From Turnera subulata (Eukaryota; Streptophyta; Magnoliopsida; Malpighiales; Passifloraceae), in assembly GCA_028386065.3 (NCBI GenBank), contig JAKUCV010001413.1, positions 266,944-330,943 on the forward strand: a DNA stretch of 64,000 bases. The letters are read 5' to 3'. Numbering within the stretch: position 1 is the first letter of the stretch; the number at the start of each line of letters is the position of its first letter. Shown in pieces: positions 1-9,818 of this stretch. Below the pieces are notes generated by a model. The model did not search any database. It had not been told where the DNA came from and saw only the letters and a program-made list of their open reading frames with translations. The position numbers and the translations under genes were made by a program.

Positions 1-75
1 AACTCAACCAGGATGTGCTTGGCCTTTGCTTATGAACCCCTGCCATACTTCGAAACCTTATTATCACCTCATTGA
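1..75 (+). pseudogene. 3' end of an F-box (FBA-type) gene, cut by the window edge
   Basis: The first reading frame runs from base 1 to a TGA at 73-75 and ends in ...YFETLLSPH. This matches the conserved C-terminus of the other F-box copies in the window, which end YVETLLSPHG(W/C). Only about 24 codons are visible, so it cannot be judged whether the upstream gene is intact. The final Gly-Trp of the family is missing because the stop falls right after SPH, so a truncated or decayed copy is likely. The 3' flank up to about base 150 is closely related to 17700-17785, where the same tail occurs again. Confidence 0.6.
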
Positions 76-150
76 TGGTAGGAATTTTAGGGGATCAATC
101 GCTCACATTATGTGCTTTATCGTATGAAGTTATTTTGATGAACACTACTA

Positions 151-1110
151 TTCTTTTTTTTTTATCAAGAATCATAGCAATTTTCATTGATGGACTGAAT
201 TAGGGTGAAGACTCTAACACCAGAACAATAGAAGCGAATTCCCCAAAAATTACAAAGTAACTGAGTATAGATTGCATCACTTACGAGGAGCCAAGCCACA
301 AAAGCGCATTAACAAATCTGCACTAATGTCAGCAAACACACCATCATGGGAGGGATATATATATAGCATTGAGTAAAATGCCTACGACTCCTCTCCCTTG
401 ATAGATTTGTTTTTATGCTAATCTATGCTTTCATTCATGGGCATAATCTGATAATACAGGAAAGTCACTGAGACAATGACACAACCCTAGTAACTACGAT
501 CACTGGAAAAAAGGATGAACGAACAAGATACACTGGGAGTTATAAACAAATAGCGTTAATGCAGTAGAGGCTTATTCAAACTTTCTGCAGACACCCCTCA
601 TTGTTTCAGTGCGTCAACAGAGGACAGAATATTGTAGAGGTTGTAGGGAAACTGTGGTTGCAAAGCTTTCGTCCGCCAAGACACTCTAGTAGTAGTGATG
701 TCGAATGCATTATCCCGATGGATAACCTCTCCCTTGAAGATCAACTTGTTCCGAGACGTCCAGATTGTCCATATGGTGGCGGGCCCGATCATCATCCATG
801 AGCTTCTCCTGAGTGGGGATTCCTCCATCCCGGGCCATTGAAGTAGCCAAGCATGGAAAGAAGGAGGTGCTGTCCATGAAACTCCCCACCAAGAACACAT
901 TCGCTGCCAAATTTCCAAGAGTAGGAGCAATGGAAAAGAAGGTGGGAAGTGGTTTCCAGGGTTGTAGATCAAAGGAAGCATGAAGCTTGATCACTACTTA
1001 GTACACCTCTTTTAAGGAAATTGTCCCTGACAGCGATACCATTGTTTAAAGCCAACCAGAGAATGCATTCAACGGAGTTGCTGGTCAATGGGGTTTCCTT
1101 GGGCAATTTG
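151..1110 (-). mobile_element. 5'-truncated LINE fragment (zf-RVT domain and 3' tail)
   Basis: On the - strand the conceptual protein from about 1110 down to 600 reads as the zinc-binding region found after plant LINE reverse transcriptases. It includes an LWLALNN...AVRDNL-type stretch, an EIWQRMCSWWGVSW stretch and an IWTSRNKLIFKGE stretch. Reading frame changes occur near 990 and it is not functional. The element ends at 153-166 with an A-rich tail on the - strand, after an AATGAAAATTGC 3' UTR motif. The part at 165-390 is repeated at 17795-18000 and in part at 4111-4200. No target-site duplication could be fixed. This is a dead, 5'-truncated copy. Confidence 0.75.
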
Positions 1111-1370
1111 TAATATGCTGAAGAAACGAGGTAATGCCACCTAATTTATTATCACTGAAGCTTTGATTAAATGACGCTTAGTGAACTTATATTTTTTAAA
1201 ATAGTATTTAAATAATAGAATATTTGTTTTGACTAATATTTTCGTTTCCAATTCCAACAGTACCATATAGATTTTATAGAAGATATACAACGAATCTTGC
1301 TCAACAACATGCACAATTTTATCAAATCACAAATTGATACGGATTATGTGATGATCCCCCGATGTTAGAT

Positions 1371-2425
1371 GTTTTCTTTGAGAACTAACTTTTGGCGCAT
1401 GCAATAGTATAACATTGAATGGAGCTATTCATTGGGTATTAGTCGAGAGAGGTGTGTTTTCATGATTGCTGCTTTTGATATACAGAGTGAACAATTCAGG
1501 AAGATCCCTTTGCCTGAATCCTGATGGTGTTTTCTTAAAATTGATGGTTTTGGAAGGATACCTTAGTTTGGGACTTTCTGGTTGAAGAGATGAGTTGTGG
1601 ATAGACCTGGCAAAACGGGTAGTGACACGACAACCCGACACGAACCCGACACGAAATTAGCAGGTATAGGTCAGAGATTTTCAACCCGTTTAGTTAAATG
1701 GGTCGACCCGACACGATACGAAAATTAGCAGAACAGGTCACGGGTTGACCCGCCAACCCGATAGGTACCTGTTTATGACCCGATTATATTTAGGGTATAG
1801 ATATTTTATTGATTTAATATAAGACTTATTCAATATTTAAGGCTAAAGTTACTAAAATTATCCAAAAATATTTCTATAAATACTTTAAAATATTATTATA
1901 TTATGATTCTACAATTTATAATTTTATTTAATATATGAAAAAATTTAATTATATACCTATTTGCTTAAAAATACGCAAAATAAAAAAAATTCAAACTAAT
2001 TTTTAGGCTTGTGATACTTAATAGGTAACCCGCGGGTCAACCCGAACCCGACACGATAATAAACGGGTTGGACACGACACGACACGATTATTAAATGGGT
2101 CGGGTTGGGTTGAAGATTTGGAACCCGATTACCTGTTCAACCCGACACGAACCCGACACGACAACACGAATTGCAAGGTCTAGTTGTGGACAATGAAAGA
2201 GTATGCAGTATGTTGTGGACCACATTGTTATCCATTCTATCTTCTTGTTATTCATGTCCTGTAAGACTAGAAACGGGGAAATCCTGATGCTCTCAGAAGA
2301 GGGAAAGCTGTTCAGCTGCAATTTGAAGAATCTAGAGGTAACCGACATCATTCATGTTCAAGCTAATTGTATTCTTCCTTTGGGCACGGTACCCTGGTCA
2401 TATCTCGAAATCTGCGCATGGTTTG
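1371..2425 (+). pseudogene. F-box gene relic (FBA domain only) split by a hAT MITE
   Basis: The conceptual product contains FSLRTNFWR, then after a break GITLNGAIHW, AAFDIQSEQF and IPLP. These are the middle of the FBA domain of the neighbouring F-box genes. A later piece has DELWTMKEY, NGEILML and a decayed SYLE...W tail. The F-box itself is absent. There are at least two frame breaks, near 1400 and 1525. The locus is interrupted at 1602-2182 by a short transposon; skipping the element and one TSD copy joins DEL to WTMKEY in the same frame. The relic resembles the one at 4201-4440 more than the longer genes, so they form a sub-branch. Confidence 0.75.
1602..2182. mobile_element. hAT-type MITE (581 bp) with 8-bp TSD
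   Basis: The element begins TAGACCTGGCAA and ends in the inverted form TTGCAAGGTCTA. It is flanked by a perfect 8-bp direct repeat GTTGTGGA (1594-1601 and 2183-2190), the duplication size made by hAT transposases. Both ends are dense in short CCCGACACG / CGTGTCGGG motifs in opposite orientation, so the ends can fold back on each other. The centre (about 1790-2010) is AT-rich and has no coding capacity. It is non-autonomous and depends on a transposase elsewhere. The perfect TSD gives a confident boundary. Confidence 0.9.
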
Positions 2426-2639
2426 AACAAGGAATTTTTTATGAGAAATGATAAGCTTTATTCGTTAAAAGGAATATGGGATTTTTATACCCGCAGTTCG
2501 AATTCAATGGAGCATTAACTTTTTTTGATCTACAATTATTGCCTTTTTCCATACGTGTACATACCAGTCACCGCTAGCCCAACCCAGCTCATTGAATTCT
2601 CAGTGATAGCCCAAGTAAAAACGCCCAAGCTAAGATTGA

Positions 2640-2766
2640 TTTCGTTTTAGAACTTAGGGTGAAATAGTAAACCTAATATCATACAACATCCATTAGGCTG
2701 AAGTTGTGATCACGCTAACAACAACAACACAAGGCGGATGGAAACTAAGTAGTATTGTTGAAGAAT
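2640..2766 (+). promoter_or_regulatory. Class-1 upstream leader of the F-box copies
   Basis: This stretch has a TTCGTTTTAGAA...GGTGAAATAG motif followed by CCTAATATCATACAA and a CAACAACA leader just before the ATG. Near copies stand before the F-box loci at 5006 (4810-5005) and 52831 (52690-52830), where a TATATATAG box lies just upstream. Bases 2451-2639 hold no recognisable gene. Whether it still drives transcription is unknown, since the gene behind it is broken. Confidence 0.45.
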
Positions 2767-3335
2767 ATGAAGAAGAGGAGACTGGAGCTACCCCTGGATG
2801 TGGTTAAGGAGATTCTGTGTAGAATCTCATCCAAGTCTGTTGTATGGTTCAAGCTTTTATCCAAATAATGGCGTGATCTAATCTGTACTGCCAAATTCAT
2901 CAAACGCAACTTCAACCACGTCCTCTCCAGTAGTAGTAACCATAAATACGTCATCCGAGCATGGGATGTAGGACATGCGTGGCATGTCCGATATCTAGAA
3001 GATGATGAAGATGGATCTCTGTTGAGCAACATCATCAACGATGGCTGCCTCGGAGGATCACTAAACGAGCTAAAGCATCACACCATATTCCCTCGTAATG
3101 GGCAGCATCTATCCAACATAGTAGGGTCTTGCGAAGGATTGTTATGGACGGTTGATTACTCTCATTCCCTAGGACAAAGAATGCACCAGTGGTTATGGAG
3201 CCCTTTGACAGGAGAATGCCATGAATTGCCTTGCCTTAGCAAGGTGAGGTCGCCTATTTCCTAAGTTATTTACGGGTTTACTTATGATCCATTCACCGAT
3301 GACTATAAACAGATCAAGGGCGTATCTGATTGTCA
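2767..3335 (+). pseudogene. F-box gene, truncated, with in-frame stops
   Basis: The ATG at 2767 opens MKKRRLELPLDVVKEILCRI, a good F-box N-terminus. A stop follows in FKLLSK-stop-WRDL near 2865, where the other copies have Gln (CAA to TAA). The frame then continues through the linker, YLEDDEDGSLLSNIIN, GSCEGLLWTV and WSPLTGECHELPCL to a second stop at 3262, then VIYGFTYDPFTDDYKQIKG. At about 3336 similarity stops abruptly and unrelated repeat DNA starts, so the C-terminal third of the FBA domain is lost. Family role: F-box proteins link substrates to an SCF (SKP1-cullin) ubiquitin ligase. This copy cannot make a full protein. Confidence 0.85.
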
Positions 3336-3716
3336 CGCCTCAAGTAATCAACTGGTCCAGAATAACCTCCAAAGTTGGGCCGAAACCACGTTGCCCAAAA
3401 TTTTAAGCTTGAAGTTATTTGGTAGCCAACTGCTTGGTGCATATATGCCCAAGACCTCTCTCACCTACTTCTGATGTTGGACTTAGTTCATCACATTCTC
3501 CCTCCCTTTAGACCTTGTGCCCTCACGAGGGGAGCCCAAATGCAAATCATAAGTACCCCGATCACCGGGCCGTACCGATCATAATCTCAATATCAACCCC
3601 TGAGACACAAACCATATGGCCCAAGCCCACCCGAAAGTGGAGTGAGATCGGCTCCGTTACCATTTGTCACGCCCAAAGTAATCGATTGGCCCAAAATAAC
3701 CTCCAAAACCATTAAC
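3336..3716. repeat. Unclassified repeat insertion bounded by 48-bp direct repeats
   Basis: The segment that truncates the preceding F-box gene begins with TGTCACGCCTCAAGTAATC and ends with a second imperfect copy, TGTCACGCCCAAAGTAATC, at about 3666-3713; both continue into ATAACCTCCAAA. Between them are about 280 bp without a credible ORF. It may be part of a terminal-repeat element or a tandem duplication. I do not recognise the family. Confidence 0.45.
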
Positions 3717-4110
3717 GGGAAGACACTTGATAGTCAATCTAGCAACCCAAAACAAAATTTGTTGAAGAGAAGCTGACTGGTACTGTATATGCCTAGAACT
3801 CCAAAACAGAGGAGACATTTTTAAAACTGGATGATATGCTTAGTACTACTGTTCAGTATTACCAGGTCCTAGACCACTACCTCAGTTCTTACTACATATA
3901 ATGCTTCGGTAAGAGCAATGCAAGTTCTGGTTACTTGTTATTAAGTAAACTTGGTATGAATCGATTCATTTTCTTACACAAAAGATTACACGATTACAAC
4001 TGAAGAGAGAGCATAGTCAGTACATGAACGCCAGCATTGTAGTGGCATTGGCTAAATGAGACTATGCAAGAGTGCCATTAATGATGCAAGACAGCCAGAG
4101 AGGCTAAGCT
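3717..4110. repeat. Duplicate of the 3' flank of the thioesterase gene (matches 62832-63215)
   Basis: About 390 bp here are close to identical with 62832-63215, including shared stretches such as GGGAGACATTTTTAAAACTG and ACCAGGTCCTAGACCACTAC and the order of all motifs. The right-hand copy lies directly downstream of the dihydroxynaphthoyl-CoA thioesterase gene. This copy has no gene attached and is joined on its right to a LINE scrap (4111-4200). No ORF is supported. Confidence 0.8.
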
Positions 4111-4200
4111 ATTGCCAAGCCACAAAAACGCATTCACAAATCCTCACTAATGTCAGCAAACACAGCATCAGGGGAGCGATATATAGCTGTGAATAAAAAT
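4111..4200 (-). mobile_element. LINE 3' scrap
   Basis: GCCAAGCCACAAA...CACTAATGTCAGCAAACAC with the following GGGGAG...ATATATAGC matches 288-370 and 17938-18000, the 3' part of the truncated LINE copies. It is joined directly to an F-box relic on the right, so this is a chimeric junction of old repeats. Confidence 0.6.
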
Positions 4201-4440
4201 GCCTGAATCCTGATGGTGTTGTTCGTGGTAGTTTTTTGAAATTGATGGTTTTGGAAGGACGGCCTTAGCTTGGGACTTTCTCGTAAAAGAGATGAGTTGT
4301 GGACAATGAAAAAGTGTGGAGTAGGTGCCTCCTGGACCAAATAGTTATCAATTCCATCTTATTATTATTGGCCCTTTGTGGTTCCATTGTCCTGTAAGAC
4401 TGGAAACGAGGAAATCCTGACGCTCTCGGGAGAGATCTGA
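4201..4440 (+). pseudogene. F-box gene relic (C-terminal part)
   Basis: The segment parallels 1517-1600 plus 2191-2300: IPLPES-like start, a DELWTMKK segment, GASWTK followed by a stop (GGACCAAATAG), and a CKTGNEEILTLS-like piece. It gives the empty-site version of the sequence into which the hAT MITE inserted in the 1.4 kb relic. No F-box and no open frame longer than about 70 codons. Confidence 0.65.
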
Positions 4441-5005
4441 ATCCATCGTCCAAAAAAAAAGAAAGATTTGAATCCAGTGACATGATAGTTGTTAGTTGCA
4501 GTCGAATAATTATTATAAGTTGGTATCCAAATGGAGTATACATGGCAACATAGATGAGGGATCACTTAATCTGAGTGTACAACATTGTTTTTGAACTAAG
4601 AAGTTCGGAGTCTCACTATAATTCCTGTACTGAGAAGCAGCTCCATTCGCTCAAGGAAATGCTAGCTTGAATTCGAATTCGATCGAGCATAAAATTTTTT
4701 GATCCACAATTATGGACTTTTTCCAACCCAGCCCAATGAATTCTCAGTGACAGCCCAAGTAAAAAGGCCCAAGCCTAGATTTATACCGACTCTTACATAT
4801 ATGTATATATAGATTTCGCTTAGAATTTTGGGTGAAATAGTCACCCTAATATCATACAAGCTAGTTTGAATTCAAGCTATCATACAAGGAAATAGTAACC
4901 CTAATATCATACAAGCAGCTCCATATCATTTTGTAACAACATCGATTACGTTACTTATATAGTTTATTGGCTGAAGCTGTGAAAATTAGGTAGTATTGTT
5001 GAAGA
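4441..5005 (+). promoter_or_regulatory. Intergenic region with class-1 F-box promoter
   Basis: No gene is seen. From about 4795 the sequence has ATGTATATATAGATTTCG, a TATA-like box, then the GGTGAAATAG and CCTAATATCATACAA leader shared with 2640 and 52690. CCTAATATCATACAAG occurs twice (about 4851 and 4900) because of a short tandem duplication. The ATG of the next copy is at 5006. Confidence 0.45.
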
Positions 5006-6145
5006 ATGAAGAAAGGGAGGCAGGAGCTACTTTGGATGTGGTTGAGGAGAATCTGTGTAGAATCCCATCCAAGTTTGTTGTATAATTCAAGCTTGTATCG
5101 AAACAATGGCGTGATCTAATCTGTAGTGCCAGATTTATGAAACGCAACTTCAGCTATGTCCTCTCCAACAATAGTAACTCTAAATACGTCGTCGTCGAAA
5201 CAAGGGATAGAAAGCGTCCTTGGCGTGTGCAATATCAAGAAGAAGGATCTTTGTTCATTAACATCATAAACAATGGCTGCATCGGAGGATCACTAAAAGA
5301 GCTCAAGCATCATACTGTTTTCCCTAGTGATGAGCAGCTTCTATTCAACATAGTAGGGTCATGCGATGGATTGTTATGGACGGTTGCTTACTCTCCTTCC
5401 AGAAGAGAAAGAATCATGCAGTGGTTATGGAACCCTTTGATAGGAGAATGTCGAGAATTGCCCTGCTTGGTGTGGTCGTTTCCTTCCACAGTTATTTACG
5501 GGTTTGCTTATGATCCATTCACCGATGACTACAAACTGATCCGGGGCGTATTTGATAGTGCTCGTGATGGTCAGAAAGTTGAGATGAATGTATTCTCTTT
5601 AAAATCTAACGTCTGGCGAAATAGTATTGGGCCTTGTATCGATTTTGAATTTTGTAATACCAAGGCAGTGGGTATAACATTAAATGGAGCCATCCATTGG
5701 GCAGTACGTGGCAACAACGGGGTTCACATAACTATCTCTTTCAATGTACAAAGTGAACAATTCAAGAACATCCCTTTGCTTGGTGGTTATGATGAAGCTC
5801 GTTATTTTTCCCCACTATTTCTTTTGGACGGATGCCTTTGTTTCGCAGGTCATATGCGGGATCGCTATGGTGACCCCTCTGGATTTGAGATATGGCAATG
5901 AAAGAGTATGACATTTGTGCCTCTTGGACCAAATTAGTTTTCAGATCTCTTGCTCCTGTCCCTTGCTTCAGCAAGGTTCGGATTTGTGAGATATATTTCT
6001 GATCTCAGACTATAACAATCTGCGGAGGTTCAAATTAGGGGAAAAGTTTTGCAAAGCGCTTAATATTGGAGATGGAGATCATTACCGTTTATGGCCTGAA
6101 TCCTCATCATATATCGAAACTTTACTATCACCGCATGGTTGGTGA
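5006..6145 (+). pseudogene. F-box gene with four or more lesions; 254-codon FBA ORF remains
   Basis: The start MKKGRQEL matches the family, but a one-base loss near 5027 puts the F-box out of frame and a TAA replaces a codon near 5080. From about 5083 one frame stays open to 5901 (FKLVSKQWRDL, then ATG at 5137, GSCDGLLWTV, WNPLIGECRELPCL, YGFAYDPFTDDYKLIRGV, GITLNGAIHW, LLDGCLCF, EIW). A one-base deletion at about 5899, where other copies read GGTCAATG, ends it. SMKEY-type sequence and the PESSSYIETLLSPHGW tail follow in other frames to a TGA at 6143-6145. A product from the ATG at 5137 would have the substrate-side domain but no F-box. It is probably a pseudogene. Confidence 0.85.
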
Positions 6146-6234
6146 GAACCTGCATGTAATGATGAATAAATAAGTGGAGAATTTAGAATGTTATTTCCCT
6201 TTCCATACAATTTCCCATTTTACATTCTCATAAA

Positions 6235-6410
6235 TTTAGAGATGAAGAGTTATGGACAAGGAAAGTGTATGGAGTAGGTGCCTCCATCTGCTCATTATTG
6301 TTATCCCCTTCTGGCTCCATTGTCCTGAGAGATTATAAACGGGGAAATTTGAAGAATCAGGAGGTAACTGAAATCAATCGTCTTCAAGCTGATTGTATTT
6401 TTCGTAAGGG
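6235..6410 (+). pseudogene. F-box gene relic (short C-terminal piece)
   Basis: GATGAAGAGTTATGGACAAGG...GGTGCCTCC and the following AAACGGGGAAATTTGAAGAATC / GTAACTGAAATCAATCGTC match the 4.2 kb and 2.2-2.4 kb relics. It appears to be a collapsed copy with an internal deletion. The rest of 6146-7030 holds nothing I recognise. Confidence 0.5.
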
Positions 6411-7034
6411 ATCTTCATACCCGCAAGTAATTAATGAATAAGAGGGGTATTTAGCACACTATTTTCTAAGCTAATTTGCTATCCGTGTTTAGAACACTAT
6501 TCTATTTTCTTGTTTTCAGTTTTCAGTTTTGGGTTTGAGTATTTCACAAATAATTGTCATATGTTCGTATCGGACGGAGGTATACATGATAACATATCCT
6601 GAAGTGTACAATGTGGTCTCCGTTAAAGCATCTATGAAAACAAGACTAGTTCATTGCCAGGGGTAACTAAGTGTGGATATAAGAAGAGCAACACTAGTTG
6701 TATTGTGTTATTTTACAAGAAAGGTTGAATGGTTCAACATATCCATTGGTATTTCATATCGTTTCCAAGCTAATAGGGACAAGAAGGGCTGGCTCACCAC
6801 TCTGCAGTGTAGTCTTCTTGCTATCTTTAAGCACCGGTTGAGTTAAGAAGTTCTGAAGTTCACTATATTTCCAGTCTTCCCTTCTGTTTCTTCTTGTCTC
6901 TGTAGAAAAAGGCTAGAGGCGTAAGCGACAAAAGTACTGGAAAGCTCAACAAACTCTATTCGTTAAGGAAAATGTTCGAGCTTAAGGAAATTTACTTGAA
7001 TTCAACGTAAAAAATCAAGTTCAAATATATAAAT

Positions 7035-7772
7035 TGAAGCTCAATCAAGCTTGAAATTTTAGCTCGATACTGCTCAGAGTTTGAACTCGAATTCAGAAAA
7101 TTTTTTAATGAGCCAAACTTGAGTGGCCTGTATTCCTCATTTACACCCCCTAATAAGTACAACTACTATAGTCGATAAATTTTTACATTACCATATTATT
7201 ATTACTATTATTATTATTATATTTATTTTTATTTTTATTATTATCATTATCATTATTATTATTGCTATTATTATTATTTTCGTTATCATTATTATTATTG
7301 TTGGGTGGGTGGGTGGGTATGGGGTCATCCAAGTCGGAGGGTTTTGGATCGGTTTGGGTAAAACCGGGACGGTAGTTGGGTCACGTATTAGGATGATGTG
7401 AAAACGATGTCGTATCATAATGAAACGACGTCGTTTTGAGTTACGGACAGCAACCCAATTTTAGGCAACTTCCACGTCAGCAGATACCCAGCCCGAGACC
7501 CATGACTAACCTGCCCGCTAAAACTCTAGGTACATAAATGTCTCGAGAAAAATTTTAGGTATACTATTGACCCAATGTAAGAAAGTTGGGTACCAACTGT
7601 ACCAAAAACCCAAGCTCAATCAAGCTTGAATTTTAGCTCGATACTGCTCCGAGTTTGAACTTGAATTCGGAAATTTTTTAATGAGCCAAACATGAGTGGC
7701 CTATATTCCTCATTTACACCCCCTAATAAGTACCAACTACTATAGTCGATAAATTTTTATATTACCATGTTA
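7035..7772. repeat. Direct repeat pair (about 165 bp) around a TTA microsatellite and a 14-bp palindrome
   Basis: 7035-7198 and 7615-7772 are about 93% identical; both contain AGCTCGATACTGCTC and ACACCCCCTAATAAGTAC. Between them lie an ATT-rich microsatellite (about 7190-7302), a GGGT run (7303-7320) and a palindrome AAACGACGTCGTTT near 7423. The long ORFs here are only Ile/Thr low-complexity readings of the microsatellite. Possibly a repeat duplicated around an insertion; no element ends are clear. Flanking bases 6411-7034 and 7773-7980 show no gene. Confidence 0.6.
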
Positions 7773-7993
7773 TTTTCCTTTAAATTTTTCACTAACGAAC
7801 AGCCCTCTCGCATACTTGTTAGGATTTTACCCCCACAATATGTAGTAGAATGACTGCGTTTTAGGATCTAGAGTCATATATATACTAAGCCTAAGTATTC
7901 TAAAACAATAATTAAATTATACTTAATCGATTGATAATGGACTTGGCCCAAGACCCATAATAGGCTCGAGATTTATCTGGTACTAAATTCTTC

Positions 7994-8000
7994 TATAAAT
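7994..8000 (+). promoter_or_regulatory. TATA box (class-2 F-box promoter)
   Basis: TATAAAT in a CTTCTATAAATA context, preceded by CCCAAGACCCATAATAGG. The same arrangement precedes the F-box copies at 18.4 kb (TATAAAT 18242-18248) and 35.5 kb (35346-35352). Spacing to the ATG of each copy is about 140-190 bp. Confidence 0.6.
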
Positions 8001-9130
8001 AATATCAAGCCCTAGGGCCTAGGCAATAGCACTCGCTTATGCATCGGTAAAGTACTTATTTTAAACATTGAGGAGTGATCCTTAATTGTTCCGAGATTCA
8101 CCCACCTCCACCATCATAGCACAAGACGGCGGATTGATGAATAAAGCAGGCAGGCTGCAGCAGGAACTCCCAGCCAAGTTTCTGCTATGCTTCAGCTTCG
8201 TATCCAAAGTACTTAGTGATCTAGTTCCAGGTTTATCAAACGTCACCTCAATTACCATGCCTCCTCCGTCAATTATAACCCTAAGTACCTCATCCATGCA
8301 AAGGATTCCATGCGTCCAGAGTACTCGTGGCCTCTCAGATACTTAGAAGATGATGACGATGGATCTCTGGTCAATAACATCATCAACAATGGCTGCCTGA
8401 GGGAATCACACAGGCTTTGGTTGCCTCCAATAAAAGTGGACGATGGATACAACCAACAAGTGGAGATAAGAGGGTCATGCGATGGATTGTTGTGGATGGT
8501 TGTTGGTCGAGCAGGAAGAAGAATGCGCCACTTGTTGTGGAACCCTTTGACAAGAGAATATCGGGAATTGCCCTACCTGATTGAGAGGGGACGAGCTATT
8601 TATGGGCTTGCTTATGATCCATGCACGGATGACTACAAACTGATTCGGGGCGTATCTGGCGATGCCAAGTATATTCGAGAAGATGAGATGAAGGTTTTTC
8701 CTTTAAGATCTAACCTCTGGCGCAATAATGTTGGGCCTTGTCTCAATTTTGAATTTACTGTTCAACAACTAGCGGGAACAACATTATATGGGGGCATTCA
8801 TTCGGTATCATATGCCGAAGATTTTGACGACAATTATTACAGAATTATTGCATTCGAAATACAAAGTGAAAAATTTAGGAACATCCCCTGGCCTGATGGT
8901 TTTGGCAATGATTATTTTCGGATGTTTGCTTTGGATGGATGCCTTTATTTCATTGATAGTACACAAGAAACAGATCGAAATCCTTGTGGATATGATACAT
9001 GGTCAATGAAAGAGTATGAGATAGGTGCTCCCTAGACCAAATTAGTGTTCACTGTCACATCTACTGCACGTTACATCTACAATAAGAAGGTTGTGCTTTG
9101 TATGATGAATAAAGGGGAGATAGTGATGAT

Positions 9131-9763
9131 TGTTGGGAAAAACTTGGTAATTTTCCCACTACAACAAACTAGTGAATTGAACTGATTCGATAATTCCCAG
9201 GAAAGATGGCCTAGCCTATCTCATTAGACAGAATTATCATTCCAAGATAAATCCCCAGAAAAGACTAGAGGAATAGTGGTTCACTTAAAACCCAGCCTCC
9301 TAGACAGGACTCACTTGCACAGTGTTATAATTCACAACCTATACCAGACAAAGGCGGCTTAGCCGGCCAACAAATTAAACAAGGCGGCTTTGCCAGCCAA
9401 GAAAAAAATAAGGCGGCTTAGCCAGCCAATAAAGAGATAAGGCAGCTTAGCCGGCTAATGTTGAATACTAACAAATAAACAATTGCGGAAATTAAAGGCG
9501 AAATAATAAAGAAAGAACACACTCAAAAATTGATAACGGAGTTCGGCCAATTTTGCCTACGTCTCCGGAGCACCACTAGAAAAGGGCCTGCTCTTTTTAC
9601 TAGGAGAAGAAGAGTATTTAGTACAATTGTTAGGATACAATTATACTCTAATTTTTGGGATGATTTACTAAGGCAAGGGGGAGTTCTATTTATAGGAAAA
9701 CAAAACCCCCGCAAGCTCAAACTCCACGATGTGGGATTTAAGAAAAGCAACACTATTCCAACA
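9131..9763 (-). repeat. copia A 3' LTR
   Basis: 633 bp, TGTTGG...CCAACA. It carries three or four short tandem copies of an AAGGCGGCTTAGCCGGCCAA motif (9350-9460), a feature shared by all four LTRs of this family in the window. Confidence 0.9.
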
Positions 9764-9818
9764 AATCTCCACCTTGTTGCTATTCAATATTGGCAGGATA
9801 TTGACCAAGCCTAAACAA

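Noticed and set aside
7123..7418. ORFs on both strands rich in Ile/Thr (92 and 76 codons)
   Set aside because: They read the ATT/TTA microsatellite and GGGT run; there is no protein-like composition outside the repeat.
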